Shown here: positions 9,501-19,298 of the stretch, piece after piece
How the letters are laid out: each line of letters starts with the position of its first letter
Numbering within the stretch: position 1 is the stretch's first letter
Position numbers and translations under genes: made by a program
Notes under the pieces: generated by a model
Told to the model about the DNA's origin: nothing
Seen by the model: only the letters and a program-made list of their open reading frames with translations
Database searches by the model: none
From: Gudongella sp046224405
Lineage (GTDB): Bacteria; Bacillota; Clostridia; Tissierellales; Tissierellaceae
Direction: 5' to 3'
NCBI RefSeq assembly: GCF_046224405.1
Contig: NZ_JBJXRK010000009.1
Location: 1-64,000, forward strand
DNA: 64,000 nt

Positions 9501-11906
9501 TTAAACAACACCTCTAAAAAAGTGTCCATTTGTTACTTCATTTTTTGATTTGTATTCATTCATAAAACTGATGGCATCATTCTTGCCAACTTTGTTGTTC
9601 AGATAGTCATAATAAATTTCTTGAATCTCAGATATGTTCTCCTCAAATGTAAAATCTAGTCTGAAGGATGTTACTCCAGACTTCTGAACATCCTCAAGCC
9701 GATCAAGTATCATCACTGGCACAGAATTATATATTGTTGTAAATCCATTTCCCCTTTGCATCCTGAAATTCTTCCCTATCCTATCCTTTAGCATAAATCC
9801 TTCTGAGTATTGACAGGTTTTGCAACCTCTATCATCTTTGCAGCCTTTCAAATATGCCATGGGGCAGTTTCTGGTAATCATGGAAGGTAGGTAGCCATAG
9901 ACAATAGCTTCGAGTTCTCCACCCTTCTTTTCAGCTACATTACGTATTTGAACAAGATTCAACTCTGGTGACAAGGTGACTCCGCCAACTCCGATTTTTC
10001 TAAAATAATCTATTGAATAGGAGTTAAAGCAATTCAGGCCAATATCACCATGTAGTTTTGTATTAAACCGATCCTTAATAAATTGAATTGTCCCAAGATT
10101 TGAGGTTGATACTCCATCCAGCTGCTCAGAATTATCATCTACAACGCTTTGTAGTTTATTTAGGTCTTCTTCATACAGTATTTTATCAGTCCAATAATAA
10201 GCCTCTAAGCCTCTATCCTTAAGTCTTCCTAGATTCTCCTTAAGATTATCATCAAATCCAATATAAATTCTATCCACTTTTTCCAGGTTCAGCTGATTCA
10301 ATTGTTTCTGATTGTTAACCCTAACTGTGAGTCTTATTTTTTCCTTCTCTTCTTTAACAACGTTTAACTCATTGGACTTCAATTCATTGAAAACTATATC
10401 CAGTTTTCTTCCAAAGCTTCCGACTATTTTTTCCCCAAGTTTTTCAGTGGCTTTTCTTCTGAGATTATTTATCTCTTTTACTGTTATAAAAGCATTCTCA
10501 TCCATTTCCAAATCCAGATTTCTCAGTGAAAAAACTGTATCTCCAAGCCTTGACAGCTGGTCATAAATTCGATCCCTTGAAATTGGTGCCTTTATTGCAT
10601 TCTCCACCATACTGTCTCCAGATACCTTTACAGTCGTATTGTTGTAGTCCATTATTAGCTCAGGTTCACGGCCAATGTGTAAGATAACTTCCATGTCCAC
10701 TGAAAAATCCTTGTCGGAATGTTTGTAGGATTTCTGGGCAGAATCAAGTAACTCGGAGCTAGAAGTCTTCCTAAGTTGAGAGCCTTCCAAAGCAGCTTCC
10801 TTTATTCTATCAATCCAGACTATTTCATCCTTCTTACCATTGAATTGTGCCTTTGTACCAGACCTATCTCTTCCATAGGTATCCCATTCCAATCCGTCTC
10901 CAACATTAACATCCTCATACAATAAAACCTGTATGCTGTTCTTCTTTGATGAGATTACCTTGCCAACCACTCTTCCCCTATTGTCAGGTCTTTCTACCGA
11001 AACAAAGTCACTTCCAAAATCTCCAAAGGTTAGACCCTTTGTGAACTCCCTATTAAACATCTGCTCAACATCAATCTTATCCCTATGTGTAAGCAGTGAA
11101 CTTCCACCATCTATTGCTTTTCTGTATGCACCAACTACAGTCGCCACATATTCTGGTCTTTTCATTCTACCTTCAATTTTAAATGACTTGACACCGACCC
11201 TAATTAGATCTTGTATTTGATCAAGGGTGTTCAAGTCACGTGTACTCAAATAGTACCCCTTATCAAATTTCCCTGTCAAATTCCCATTCTTATCAACTAT
11301 GCTATACTCCATTCTGCATGGTTGAGCACATGTTCCCCTATTTCCACTTCTACCTCCAATAAGGCTGCTCATCAGGCATTGTCCTGAATATGAAAAGCAC
11401 AATGCACCGTGGACAAATACTTCAAGTTCAATGTTGCTATTTTTCGAAATTCTTTCAATTTCACTCAAAGGAACTTCTCTTGCAAGTACTGCACGTGTGA
11501 ACCCAAGTTCCTCCAGATGCTTTGCTCCCTCCAGATTGTTGATTGTCATCTGCGTGCTGGCATGAACCTGAAGCTTTGGGAAAATCCTTCTAACAATCGC
11601 TGCAAAGCCAATATCCTGCACGATTATTCCATCAACCCCAATTTCATATAGATACTTCACATAATCAATGGCATCAGGTATTTCCTTGTCATCCAATAGA
11701 ATATTTACGGTTACAAAAACAGATACATTTCTTAAATGGGCATAAGAAACTGCCTCCATCAATTGTTCGTAATCAAAATTGGAGGCATACTGCCGTGCGT
11801 TAAATAGCTTCCCTCCTAGGTAAACAGCATCTGCTCCGTTCATTACAGCAGCCTGGAGGGCTTCTGTACTCCCTACGGGAGCTAATAATTCCAAATTTTT
11901 AATCAA
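9501..11906 (-). CDS. U32 family peptidase-like protein (RlhA/TrhP type)
   Basis: 801 aa. The N-terminal U32 domain starts ELLAPVGSTEALQAAVMNGA. The family signature around 161-200 has Cys170, Cys177, Cys193 and Cys197 (FVHGALCFSYSGQC, GTCAQPCR), and a longer C-terminal DUF3656-like region carries a second cysteine group (GCKDDRGCKTC). Relatives (RlhA, TrhP/YrrN-O) hydroxylate 23S rRNA or tRNA wobble uridine using prephenate rather than cleaving protein, so RNA hydroxylation is the better guess. The start is TTG at 11906 behind AGGAGGAG. The zapA-U32-mutS2 gene order is common in Clostridia. Confidence 0.88.
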   Translation of the reverse strand: MIKNLELLAPVGSTEALQAAVMNGADAVYLGGKLFNARQYASNFDYEQLMEAVSYAHLRNVSVFVTVNILLDDKEIPDAIDYVKYLYEIGVDGIIVQDIGFAAIVRRIFPKLQVHASTQMTINNLEGAKHLEELGFTRAVLAREVPLSEIERISKNSNIELEVFVHGALCFSYSGQCLMSSLIGGRSGNRGTCAQPCRMEYSIVDKNGNLTGKFDKGYYLSTRDLNTLDQIQDLIRVGVKSFKIEGRMKRPEYVATVVGAYRKAIDGGSSLLTHRDKIDVEQMFNREFTKGLTFGDFGSDFVSVERPDNRGRVVGKVISSKKNSIQVLLYEDVNVGDGLEWDTYGRDRSGTKAQFNGKKDEIVWIDRIKEAALEGSQLRKTSSSELLDSAQKSYKHSDKDFSVDMEVILHIGREPELIMDYNNTTVKVSGDSMVENAIKAPISRDRIYDQLSRLGDTVFSLRNLDLEMDENAFITVKEINNLRRKATEKLGEKIVGSFGRKLDIVFNELKSNELNVVKEEKEKIRLTVRVNNQKQLNQLNLEKVDRIYIGFDDNLKENLGRLKDRGLEAYYWTDKILYEEDLNKLQSVVDDNSEQLDGVSTSNLGTIQFIKDRFNTKLHGDIGLNCFNSYSIDYFRKIGVGGVTLSPELNLVQIRNVAEKKGGELEAIVYGYLPSMITRNCPMAYLKGCKDDRGCKTCQYSEGFMLKDRIGKNFRMQRGNGFTTIYNSVPVMILDRLEDVQKSGVTSFRLDFTFEENISEIQEIYYDYLNNKVGKNDAISFMNEYKSKNEVTNGHFFRGVV

Positions 11907-11921
11907 ATATTCTCCTCCTGA

Positions 11922-12464
11922 TCAATTCTCATCGAGAAGCTCTAGTGTCTCTTTGAGTTGCTTCTTAAGCTCCACAATTTCCATCTGGGTTTTAAAATGC
12001 TTATCCTTATATTCCTTCAGGGCAAGGTGGCACTTATGTATCTCTTCATCCTTGCTTTTTACACTTTCCTTCAACTCATTAATCTCTCCAAAGAGCTCTT
12101 CTTTGGAAAGCTTCGTCTTGATGACCTCATCCTGGTATTCCAGGCTTTTAGTCTCCATCTCCCTGATCTTTACATTTGCCTCCTGGACTTCCTTTTTTAG
12201 GGAATCATATTTTTCAAGGGGCTCCTTGGATCTCTTTTTAAGCTCCTTGTGCTCGTCCTGTAGTTTGTAAAGCTCGTCCGCAATATTGAAAGCAGTCAGG
12301 GTTGCAGCCATTGTTGGGCTGAGTCTCTCATTTTTGTTTGACATCCTTTTGATACTACTGTCCACATATGCCGCCAGTTCTCTCACATATCTTTCGTCCT
12401 CGGCACCTACTACTGTAAAGTTACGACCATCAATCAACACGTTAATTTTTCTTTTCTCTGTCAT
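11922..12464 (-). CDS. zapA: cell division protein ZapA with extended coiled coil
   Basis: 180 aa. Residues 1-90 match ZapA (INVLIDGRNFTVVGAEDERYV), an FtsZ-associated protein that bundles protofilaments at the division site. The remaining 90 residues form a long charged coiled coil, roughly doubling the classical ZapA length of about 90-110 aa; this extended form is known from Clostridia. I chose the second ATG (12464): GGAGG lies 6 bases upstream of it but directly abuts the first ATG. It lies between pheT and the U32 gene. Confidence 0.88.
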   Translation of the reverse strand: MTEKRKINVLIDGRNFTVVGAEDERYVRELAAYVDSSIKRMSNKNERLSPTMAATLTAFNIADELYKLQDEHKELKKRSKEPLEKYDSLKKEVQEANVKIREMETKSLEYQDEVIKTKLSKEELFGEINELKESVKSKDEEIHKCHLALKEYKDKHFKTQMEIVELKKQLKETLELLDEN

Positions 12465-12528
12465 AACCATCCTCCTTAAAACAGTCCAGTATCTTTACAT
12501 GCTTCATGGTTGGGGAGGAAAATCTCCC

Positions 12529-14922
12529 CTAACTACGAAGCTTTGCATCGAATTTAGTCTCCAGGTCACGGATTATACTGCTTTGAATTTCATTTATTAC
12601 AGAATCAGTAAGGGTACCTTCGTAGGATCTGTATACTATTGAGAAGGCAACACTTTTCTTATTCTTTTCAACCTGGTTTCCCCTATAAATATCAAACAGC
12701 TCAATTGATTCAACAAGGTCCTTGCCATGGACTGTGATAACTTCTTCAAGTTCTCCAACCATTATATTCTCATCCACAACCACAGCTATGTCTCTTGTCA
12801 TGGAAGGGTATTTTGGCAATGGCTTATATTTAATATCCAAATCCGTCAGCTCAACAACTTTATCAAAGTTTATAGTAGCTACGTATGGTCTATTCTTAAG
12901 TTCATAATTAGCTGCTACATCTGGGTGAACCTCTCCAAACACTCCAAGTACTTCATCTCCTGAATACACAGTGGCTGCTCTTCCTGGATGGAACGATCGA
13001 TTGTCAGTCAGACGCTTATAGTTCAATTTCCCAATTCCCAGTCTTTCAAAAACCATTTCAAGTGTTTCTTTCATGTAATAAAAATCCTTATTCCCGTAGA
13101 AGCCTATGGAAAGAACCTGCTTCTCTTCTGGAAGCTCCACTACAGGTAAAGACTTTGGAATGAATATATATCCTATTTCGTAAGCAAATACTTCTTCTAT
13201 TCCCTTGTTTTCATTTCTCCCCAACAAATCCATCATGTTTGACATCAAAGTGGTACGCATTGTGCTATAGTCTTCGCCTAATGGATTCATCAGTCTGATA
13301 TAGTTTCTCTCGGGAGCATCTTCTGGAAGCTTGAGCTTGTCATAAGCCTTGGGACTGATAAATGAATAGGTCATGACCTCATTATAGCCAATTCCCTGGA
13401 GAACTGATTTCACCCTGGTTTCTATCTGCTTGTTGTAGGGCTTCTCTCCTCGTGTTAACCCTCCTGTGAGTGGTTTGCTTTCAATATTGTGGAACCCGTA
13501 CAATCTTCCTACTTCCTCAATCAGGTCCGCTTCAACCTTAACATCCTCTCTAAAGGACGGTACCTCTGCTGTTATGTTGCCTTCCTTGAATGTCGTCCTG
13601 AATTTTAGTCTTTCTAGATAACCAACCATGTCATCATTGGGTATATCAACTCCCAGAAGCATCCTGGCCCGTTCAGGCCTCAATATGATTGTATTAGGAT
13701 TGCCTGTTGTCTGATTAACATCTATTACACCCTTGACTACTTTTCCTGCTCCCGTTTCCTCTACCAGCTCACAAACCCTTTCAACAGCTTGGCTGCAAAG
13801 ATTAGGGTCAATTCCCTTCTCAAACCTCGTGGAGGCTTCTGATCTCAAAGCCAATTTTTTTGATGTCAGACGAACATGTCTTGGGCTGAAGTTGGCACCT
13901 TCAAGCAAGACAGTCTTGGTCCCTTTGGTGATTTCACTGTCCAGTCCACCCATGATTCCCGCCAAGCCAATTGCGGTGTTTTCATCTGCTATAACAACAT
14001 CATTTTCATCCAGGCTTCTTTCAACATCATCCAATGTTGTTAGCTTTTCATCATTACTGGCTTGTCTAACAATTATTTTTCTACCTCCCAGCCTATCAAG
14101 ATCAAAGGCATGAAGAGGCTCCCCAAGCTCCAGCATTACATAGTTGGTAATATCGACCATATTATTTACTGGTCTTACTCCTGCATTCATGAGGGTTGTC
14201 TGCATCCATAGAGGTGATGGCTTAATTACGACATCCTTAATTACCCTTGAATAATATCTTCTGCAGGCTTGTGTCTGCACTTCTATTCCATTAGTATATT
14301 CATGTATGTCGTCCACTTCATTATCAATTTCTATTTCAGGCTCCTTTAACTCTCCCTTAAATGTTGCAGACGCTTCCCTTGCCATTCCATATATGCTTAG
14401 GCAGTCCGGTCTGTTTGGTGTAATTTCAAACTCAATGACATCGTCATCAAGCTGCATTAGAGGAACTACGTTTTTACCAAGCTCATACTCCTTGTCAAAA
14501 ACAAATATTCCATCTCTCATCTCCCTTGGTATTACATTGTCAGCATAACCAAGTTCCCTTAAAGAGCACAGCATTCCTTGTGATTCTATACCTCTAAAAT
14601 CGGTAACCCCAATTTCGATGCCTCCTGGGAGTTTTGCCCCTGGCAAAGCCATTGGTACGAAGTCACCAGGCTTGAGATTCTTTGCTCCAGTCACAACTGT
14701 ATAAGTTTCCTCTCCTGTGTTAGCCTTGCATACCAACAATTTGTCAGCATTTGGATGCTCTTCGATGCTTTCTAGTTTTGCAACCACAACTTTCTCAATT
14801 CCCTTGTTCATGTTTGTTATGGATTCAACGTGTGATCCTGAATAAGTAAGACCATCGGCGATCTTCTTTGAAGAAATGCTCAGGTCAACATATTTTTTTA
14901 GCCAATTAACTGGTAATAACAT
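12529..14922 (-). CDS. pheT: phenylalanyl-tRNA synthetase beta subunit
   Basis: 797 aa. Order: N-terminal EMAP-type tRNA-binding domain (about 40-150), B3/B4 editing domain (about 210-380), B5 domain (about 405-475), core, and the C-terminal ferredoxin-fold anticodon-binding domain (about 705-797, KYPSMTRDIAVVV). It forms the alpha2-beta2 synthetase with PheS, binds tRNA-Phe and edits mischarged Tyr. It starts 14 bp after pheS. A small hairpin of GGGGAG and CTCCCC (12512-12529) overlaps its stop codon but has no T-run, so readthrough into zapA is expected. Confidence 0.97.
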   Translation of the reverse strand: MLLPVNWLKKYVDLSISSKKIADGLTYSGSHVESITNMNKGIEKVVVAKLESIEEHPNADKLLVCKANTGEETYTVVTGAKNLKPGDFVPMALPGAKLPGGIEIGVTDFRGIESQGMLCSLRELGYADNVIPREMRDGIFVFDKEYELGKNVVPLMQLDDDVIEFEITPNRPDCLSIYGMAREASATFKGELKEPEIEIDNEVDDIHEYTNGIEVQTQACRRYYSRVIKDVVIKPSPLWMQTTLMNAGVRPVNNMVDITNYVMLELGEPLHAFDLDRLGGRKIIVRQASNDEKLTTLDDVERSLDENDVVIADENTAIGLAGIMGGLDSEITKGTKTVLLEGANFSPRHVRLTSKKLALRSEASTRFEKGIDPNLCSQAVERVCELVEETGAGKVVKGVIDVNQTTGNPNTIILRPERARMLLGVDIPNDDMVGYLERLKFRTTFKEGNITAEVPSFREDVKVEADLIEEVGRLYGFHNIESKPLTGGLTRGEKPYNKQIETRVKSVLQGIGYNEVMTYSFISPKAYDKLKLPEDAPERNYIRLMNPLGEDYSTMRTTLMSNMMDLLGRNENKGIEEVFAYEIGYIFIPKSLPVVELPEEKQVLSIGFYGNKDFYYMKETLEMVFERLGIGKLNYKRLTDNRSFHPGRAATVYSGDEVLGVFGEVHPDVAANYELKNRPYVATINFDKVVELTDLDIKYKPLPKYPSMTRDIAVVVDENIMVGELEEVITVHGKDLVESIELFDIYRGNQVEKNKKSVAFSIVYRSYEGTLTDSVINEIQSSIIRDLETKFDAKLRS

Positions 14923-14936
14923 CCTTTCAATACCCC

Positions 14937-15959
14937 CTAGAATTGTTCAAGAAATCTATTGTCGTTTTCAAATAAAAGTCTAATGTCTTTTATGCCATAC
15001 TTGACCATGGCAATTCGGTCTATTCCCATGCCAAACGCAAAACCTGTATACTTCTCAGAATCTATCCCACAATTCTCAAGAACCTGAGGATGCACCATTC
15101 CACATCCTAATAGCTCCATGCTCCATCCAGTGAAGTTACAAGCTGGGCAGCCTTCTCCCCTACACTCGATACATGTTACATCAACTTCTGCGCTAGGCTC
15201 AGTAAAAGGAAAATGATGTGGTCTATATCGTGTCTTCATATCATCACCAAAAAGCTCCTTGATGAATATATCCAAAGTATGAATCAAATTGGCCATTGAA
15301 ATATTTTCATCCACAACCAAGCCCTCTAATTGATGGAACATTGGTGAGTGGGTGTCATCAACATCGTCGTAACGGAATGTTCTACCTGCCGAAACAATTC
15401 TCAAGGGTGCTCCGTACTTCTTCATTGATCTTATTTGAACCGGTGAGGTGTGAGTTCTCAACAGCAGTTCATCATTAATATAGAAAGTATCTGAAAGGTC
15501 TCTTGATGGATGGTTATCAGGCGAGTTTAAAGCATCAAAGTTGTTTTCTACAGTTTCGATTTCAGGACCTGTGACCACTGAGAATCCCATTGATATAAAT
15601 AGGTCTTCCAGTTCTTCTGCAGTTTGGATTAGAGGATGCCTATGACCCCTTTTGATATCCTTGGTATTTACTGTTATATCTATTGTCTCGGAGTCAATTC
15701 GTTGCTCCTTGGCTTTCGTTTTGAGTATCTCCTTCGTTTCGTTTATTTTATTCTCAAGGTCAGCTCTCACTTCATTAGCCATTTGACCAATTACTGGTCT
15801 CATTTCAGCTGATAGCTTGCCCATATCTCTTAGAATTTTGGTTATTTCGCCTTTCTTGCCGAGAAACTTAACTCGAAGCTCCTCCAGCTCATTTAAATCT
15901 ATATTGTCCTGTATTTCCTTGAAGGCCGCATCCCTCAAGGCTTCCAATCTCTCCTTCAT
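14937..15959 (-). CDS. pheS: phenylalanyl-tRNA synthetase alpha subunit
   Basis: 340 aa class II catalytic subunit. An N-terminal coiled coil (1-90) is followed by the core with RTHTSPVQIRSM, FHQLEG and GFAFGMGIDRIAM (motif 3). It activates Phe and charges tRNA-Phe together with PheT. ATG at 15959 follows AAAGGAG. Unlike argS, thrS, valS and trpS in this window, it has no T-box: only about 50 bases separate its start from the promoter at 16011-16039. Confidence 0.97.
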   Translation of the reverse strand: MKERLEALRDAAFKEIQDNIDLNELEELRVKFLGKKGEITKILRDMGKLSAEMRPVIGQMANEVRADLENKINETKEILKTKAKEQRIDSETIDITVNTKDIKRGHRHPLIQTAEELEDLFISMGFSVVTGPEIETVENNFDALNSPDNHPSRDLSDTFYINDELLLRTHTSPVQIRSMKKYGAPLRIVSAGRTFRYDDVDDTHSPMFHQLEGLVVDENISMANLIHTLDIFIKELFGDDMKTRYRPHHFPFTEPSAEVDVTCIECRGEGCPACNFTGWSMELLGCGMVHPQVLENCGIDSEKYTGFAFGMGIDRIAMVKYGIKDIRLLFENDNRFLEQF

Positions 15960-16010
15960 AATAGGCTCCTTTCAAATTTATTTATAATGAAATTTCAGAT
16001 TATTTACTAA

Positions 16011-16039
16011 ATTATAGCACCACAATGGCGAAAACTCAA
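16011..16039 (-). promoter_or_regulatory. sigma-A promoter of the pheST operon
   Basis: TTGAGT (16039-16034), a 17-base spacer ending in TGC (an extended -10), and TATAAT (16016-16011). It begins right after the TrmH-family gene stop at 16041. The 5' leader is about 45 bases, too short for a T-box. Confidence 0.7.
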
Positions 16040-16040
16040 C

Positions 16041-16829
16041 TTATTTAATAAGTTCTCGACTAGTCTCATACATTATAATGGATGCTGCCACTCCTGCATT
16101 AAGTGATTCTGCATTACCCACCATTGGAATGACAATATTCAAATCCGATCTTTCAAGAATATGGTCAGAAACACCGTGCCCCTCGTTACCAATTACAATT
16201 ACATCTTTCTTGCTGAATTTGATCGAGTTCAATAGGGTTGCATTATCAAGTGAGGTGGCTAGTATTCTTCTATCATCAGATATCTGGTCAAAAAAGTCTT
16301 CATTGCTTTTTTGAAAGTATAGAGGGACCCTGAATATGGATCCCATCGTAGCTCTCACAACCTTTGGATTATAGGGGTCTACACAGTTTTCTCCAAGGAC
16401 AATCCCGCTGATTCCAAATGCATCAGCCGACCTGATTATCGTACCCAGATTTCCAGGGTCCTGTAAGCCATCCAAATATATCAAAATCCCTTCCTTAGGA
16501 ATCTCTTCAATCCCCTTTGGGATGAAATTAACAGTTGCCAAAACCCCCTGTGAATTCTCCACATTGGAAATGGTCTTGAACAATCCTTCTGGCATATAGA
16601 CTGAATCTGACATACCACTAAGTGTATGGAACAACGTTTCACCCTTATCATTGCTGGCAAGAGAATCTGTGAAGATCACTTTGGTTGACAAACCATCCGT
16701 TTCAAGGGCTTCTCCTACCGACTTTATTCCTTCCACAAGGAATTTTTTTTGCTCCCAACGATACCTTTTTCTATCCAGGGCCTTGATCTCCTTAAGCAAA
16801 GGATTTTTTGAAGAAGTCACTTCAATCAT
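16041..16829 (-). CDS. TrmH (SpoU) family RNA 2'-O-methyltransferase
   Basis: 262 aa. A short N-terminal substrate-binding domain (1-95) is followed by a SPOUT knot domain with the three family motifs: LQDPGNLGTIIRSADAFG, VIGNEGHGVSD and IPMVGNAESLNAGVAASI. Members methylate a ribose 2'-OH of rRNA or tRNA using S-adenosylmethionine. The position next to pheST is seen in many Firmicutes (YsgA-like), but the exact nucleotide target is not predictable. It starts 2 bp after ktrA, whose terminal GGTGAG provides the ribosome binding site, so the two are translationally coupled. Confidence 0.9.
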   Translation of the reverse strand: MIEVTSSKNPLLKEIKALDRKRYRWEQKKFLVEGIKSVGEALETDGLSTKVIFTDSLASNDKGETLFHTLSGMSDSVYMPEGLFKTISNVENSQGVLATVNFIPKGIEEIPKEGILIYLDGLQDPGNLGTIIRSADAFGISGIVLGENCVDPYNPKVVRATMGSIFRVPLYFQKSNEDFFDQISDDRRILATSLDNATLLNSIKFSKKDVIVIGNEGHGVSDHILERSDLNIVIPMVGNAESLNAGVAASIIMYETSRELIK

Positions 16830-16831
16830 GT

Positions 16832-17488
16832 TTACTCACCCGCTTCCTCCGCAATATGATCTATCGCTTCCGAAGCTCCCAATGCAACAAGTATATCCCC
16901 CTTTTGGACTTGGAACTTGGGACCGGGAGACACGTTTACCTCTTCCCCTCGTTTAATCGCCATGACAGTTACCTTGTACTTATTTCTAAGCCTCAATTCT
17001 TCAAGGTTTCTTTCATACCATTTTGGGATTGCTTCTATTTCAAGTATGCTGTAATCCGGAGAGAGCTCAATATAGTCAACTATACTGTTGGATGTCAGGT
17101 TGTGTGCGACCCTTACCCCCATGTCCCTTTCTGGGAATATGACCTTGTCTGCTCCTATCTTCTTAAGAACCTTGCCATGAAGCTCAGATTGTGCCTTGGC
17201 GACAATCTTATTAACACCCAGCTCCTTAACTATCAATGTAGCCATTATGGATGCCTGCAAATCGGATCCTATACTTACTATTGCTACATCAAAATTGCTT
17301 AAACCCAGCTCCTTTAGAACACCTTCATCCATGACATCTGCCTGTATGGCGTGGGTGACGTGCCCGGCTATATTGTCAACGACATCCATGTCCCCATCTA
17401 TTGCCAAAACCTCATTACCAAGATCAAACAGCGTCTTTGCAACTGCTGAACCAAATCTACCGCACCCAATTACCGCAAAAGACTTCAT
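16832..17488 (-). CDS. ktrA: potassium uptake regulatory subunit (RCK/TrkA family)
   Basis: 218 aa cytoplasmic gating subunit of a KtrAB-type channel. Residues 1-130 form the RCK N domain with the nucleotide motif GCGRFGSAVAKTLFDLG and the acidic end of strand 2 (AIDGD). Residues 135-218 form the TrkA_C domain. The family binds ATP/ADP or NAD(H) and gates the membrane partner. ATG at 17488 has TAGGAGG upstream. It starts 11 bp after ktrB, which strongly supports the pair. Confidence 0.93.
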   Translation of the reverse strand: MKSFAVIGCGRFGSAVAKTLFDLGNEVLAIDGDMDVVDNIAGHVTHAIQADVMDEGVLKELGLSNFDVAIVSIGSDLQASIMATLIVKELGVNKIVAKAQSELHGKVLKKIGADKVIFPERDMGVRVAHNLTSNSIVDYIELSPDYSILEIEAIPKWYERNLEELRLRNKYKVTVMAIKRGEEVNVSPGPKFQVQKGDILVALGASEAIDHIAEEAGE

Positions 17489-17499
17489 CCAATTTCCTC

Positions 17500-18843
17500 C
17501 TATCCAACTGATATATGTCCTTCTGAATATCTATATCTCTTATGCTTTTTATTATATCCTATGGCATAAGCCATTGTAAGTGGTCCGACTCTTCCTGCAT
17601 ACATCGTACCGATGATTATTACCTTGCCCAATCCAGTGAGCTCTGATGTAATTCCCCTTGATAGACCAACTGTTGCAAAGGCAGATGTGGCCTCAAAAAG
17701 TACATCCAGAAAATTCTTACTCTCTGTGATAGTAAGTAAAAATGATATCAGGACAATCATAACCATCCCTACTGTTACTATTGCCAAGGACTTGAACACC
17801 GTCTCCTGATTTAGTCTCTTTTCGTACATTTCAATGTCTTTTTCCCCTCTAATAATACTTATTGTAGCCATTAGGACAACCCCTATGGTAGCTGTCTTAA
17901 CTCCACCGGCAGTTGAGCCTGGCGATCCTCCAATAAACATCAGGATTATGGTAAGAAACACGCTGCTTTCCCTAAGTGCCGCTGTATCAATTGAATTGAA
18001 TCCAGCGGTTCTAGGAACAACTGAAGCAAAAAAAGCGGATGATACTTTTTCCCAAAAGGTCATCTGGCCTAATGTTTCAGGGTTTGAATACTCTAGAATA
18101 AAGATAAATAAGGTTCCAATCAGCAAGAGCACAAAGGACATGGTTACCACAAGCTTGGTATGGAGGCTTAATCTAACCCATCTCCTATGCTTGGCAAGAT
18201 CGTTGAGAACTGCGAATCCAGTACCTCCCACTATTATCAATGCGCTTAGTGTCAGGATTGTGATCGGTGAATCGGTGTATGACATAAAGCTGTTTCCGGT
18301 GATATCAAACCCTGCATTACAAAAAGCTGATATGGAGTGGAAGACTGAAAACCAAATCCCCTTAGCAACACCATACTCAGGTATAAAATTAAATGATAGC
18401 AGAACTGCTCCTAAAGCCTCTATACTGAAGGTCATTGCCAATACGTATAGAATCAGCCTTACCATTCCTGACATCGTCTCCTGATTCAACTGCTCCTTGA
18501 TAATCAGCCTCTCCTTGAGGGATATTTTCTTGCCCATTATCAAGGCGACCATGGTTGCCATGGTCATAATTCCAAGGCCACCCATCTGAATCAACAAGAG
18601 TATTATAACTTTACCAAACATCGACCAGTGGGTTGCGGTATTGACTACTATCAAGCCTGTAACGCATACAGCAGAAGCTGAAGTGAACAGTGCGTCCAAA
18701 ATACCTATGCTATTGCCATCAGCTGATGCTATGGGAAGGTTAAGTAGTATTGACCCTATCAATATTAACACAAAAAATCCAAGTGCAAGTACCCTCGGAG
18801 GGTTCAATTCAAATAAATACAGTCTTTCTTTTATGTATGACAT
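17500..18843 (-). CDS. ktrB: potassium channel/transporter subunit (TrkH/KtrB family)
   Basis: 447 aa, matching KtrB (about 445) rather than the longer TrkH. It has four pore-loop repeats with filter-like segments SAVCVTGL, SAFCNAGFD, PRTAGFNS and SAFATVGLS, each with its glycine, between paired membrane helices. It moves K+ (often Na+-dependent) across the cytoplasmic membrane together with KtrA. ATG at 18843 follows GGAGGAC. A weak promoter (TTGCAT-N17-TACATA) may lie between it and the rplT terminator. First gene of ktrB-ktrA-trmH. Confidence 0.93.
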   Translation of the reverse strand: MSYIKERLYLFELNPPRVLALGFFVLILIGSILLNLPIASADGNSIGILDALFTSASAVCVTGLIVVNTATHWSMFGKVIILLLIQMGGLGIMTMATMVALIMGKKISLKERLIIKEQLNQETMSGMVRLILYVLAMTFSIEALGAVLLSFNFIPEYGVAKGIWFSVFHSISAFCNAGFDITGNSFMSYTDSPITILTLSALIIVGGTGFAVLNDLAKHRRWVRLSLHTKLVVTMSFVLLLIGTLFIFILEYSNPETLGQMTFWEKVSSAFFASVVPRTAGFNSIDTAALRESSVFLTIILMFIGGSPGSTAGGVKTATIGVVLMATISIIRGEKDIEMYEKRLNQETVFKSLAIVTVGMVMIVLISFLLTITESKNFLDVLFEATSAFATVGLSRGITSELTGLGKVIIIGTMYAGRVGPLTMAYAIGYNKKHKRYRYSEGHISVG

Positions 18844-18885
18844 AATAGTCCTCCATTATGTATGTAGAAAATTATTGCTATAAAT

Positions 18886-18914
18886 GCAAAAAAAGTTCCT
18901 AATGGAACTTTTGC
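18886..18914 (-). terminator. terminator of the infC-rpmI-rplT operon
   Basis: Minus strand: AAAAGTTCC (18912-18904) pairs with GGAACTTTT (18899-18891), and the T-run continues to 18888. It lies directly after the rplT stop and separates this operon from ktrB. Confidence 0.85.
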
Positions 18915-18916
18915 AT

Positions 18917-19267
18917 TTATGCTTCCTTTGCTATCTCTACAAGTTTAGCAAAGCCTTCTGAATCATGTATAGCCATTTCTGAAAGCATTTTTCTGTTTAC
19001 TTCGATTCCTGATTTTTTAAGTCCACTTATAAACTTGCTGTAGCTCATTCCGTTTATTCTTGCAGCTGCATTAATCCTTGCAATCCACATTTTTCTAAAC
19101 TCTCTCTTCTTCTGTTTACGTCCTATGAATGCATAGTTTAATGATTTCATAACAGCTTGGTTTGCTGGTCTGAAAAGCTTACTCTTTGCACCATAATATC
19201 CTTTTGCTGCCTTTAACACTTTCTTATGTCTTTTTTTGGCATTAACGCCTCTTTTTACTCTTGCCAT
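18917..19267 (-). CDS. rplT: 50S ribosomal protein L20
   Basis: 116 aa, basic. It binds 23S rRNA early in 50S assembly. The family start ARVKRGVNAKKRHKKVLK and core GRKQKKREFRKMWIARINAA are intact. In Bacillus L20 also binds the infC leader and represses its own operon; the leader here (20041-20202) is compatible with that. ATG at 19267 has TAGGAGG. Last gene of infC-rpmI-rplT. Confidence 0.98.
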   Translation of the reverse strand: MARVKRGVNAKKRHKKVLKAAKGYYGAKSKLFRPANQAVMKSLNYAFIGRKQKKREFRKMWIARINAAARINGMSYSKFISGLKKSGIEVNRKMLSEMAIHDSEGFAKLVEIAKEA

Positions 19268-19298
19268 TGTACACGCCTCCTATATAAGTTTCTCAATA

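Noticed and set aside
12512..12529. Hairpin GGGGAG-N6-CTCCCC at the pheT stop as a terminator
   Set aside because: The stem is only 6 bp and no T-run follows; zapA begins downstream without a clear promoter, so it is more likely read through.
17834..18484. Plus-strand ORF of 216 codons
   Set aside because: It is the reverse frame of ktrB, whose membrane helices and pore motifs are clear; no ribosome binding site is seen.
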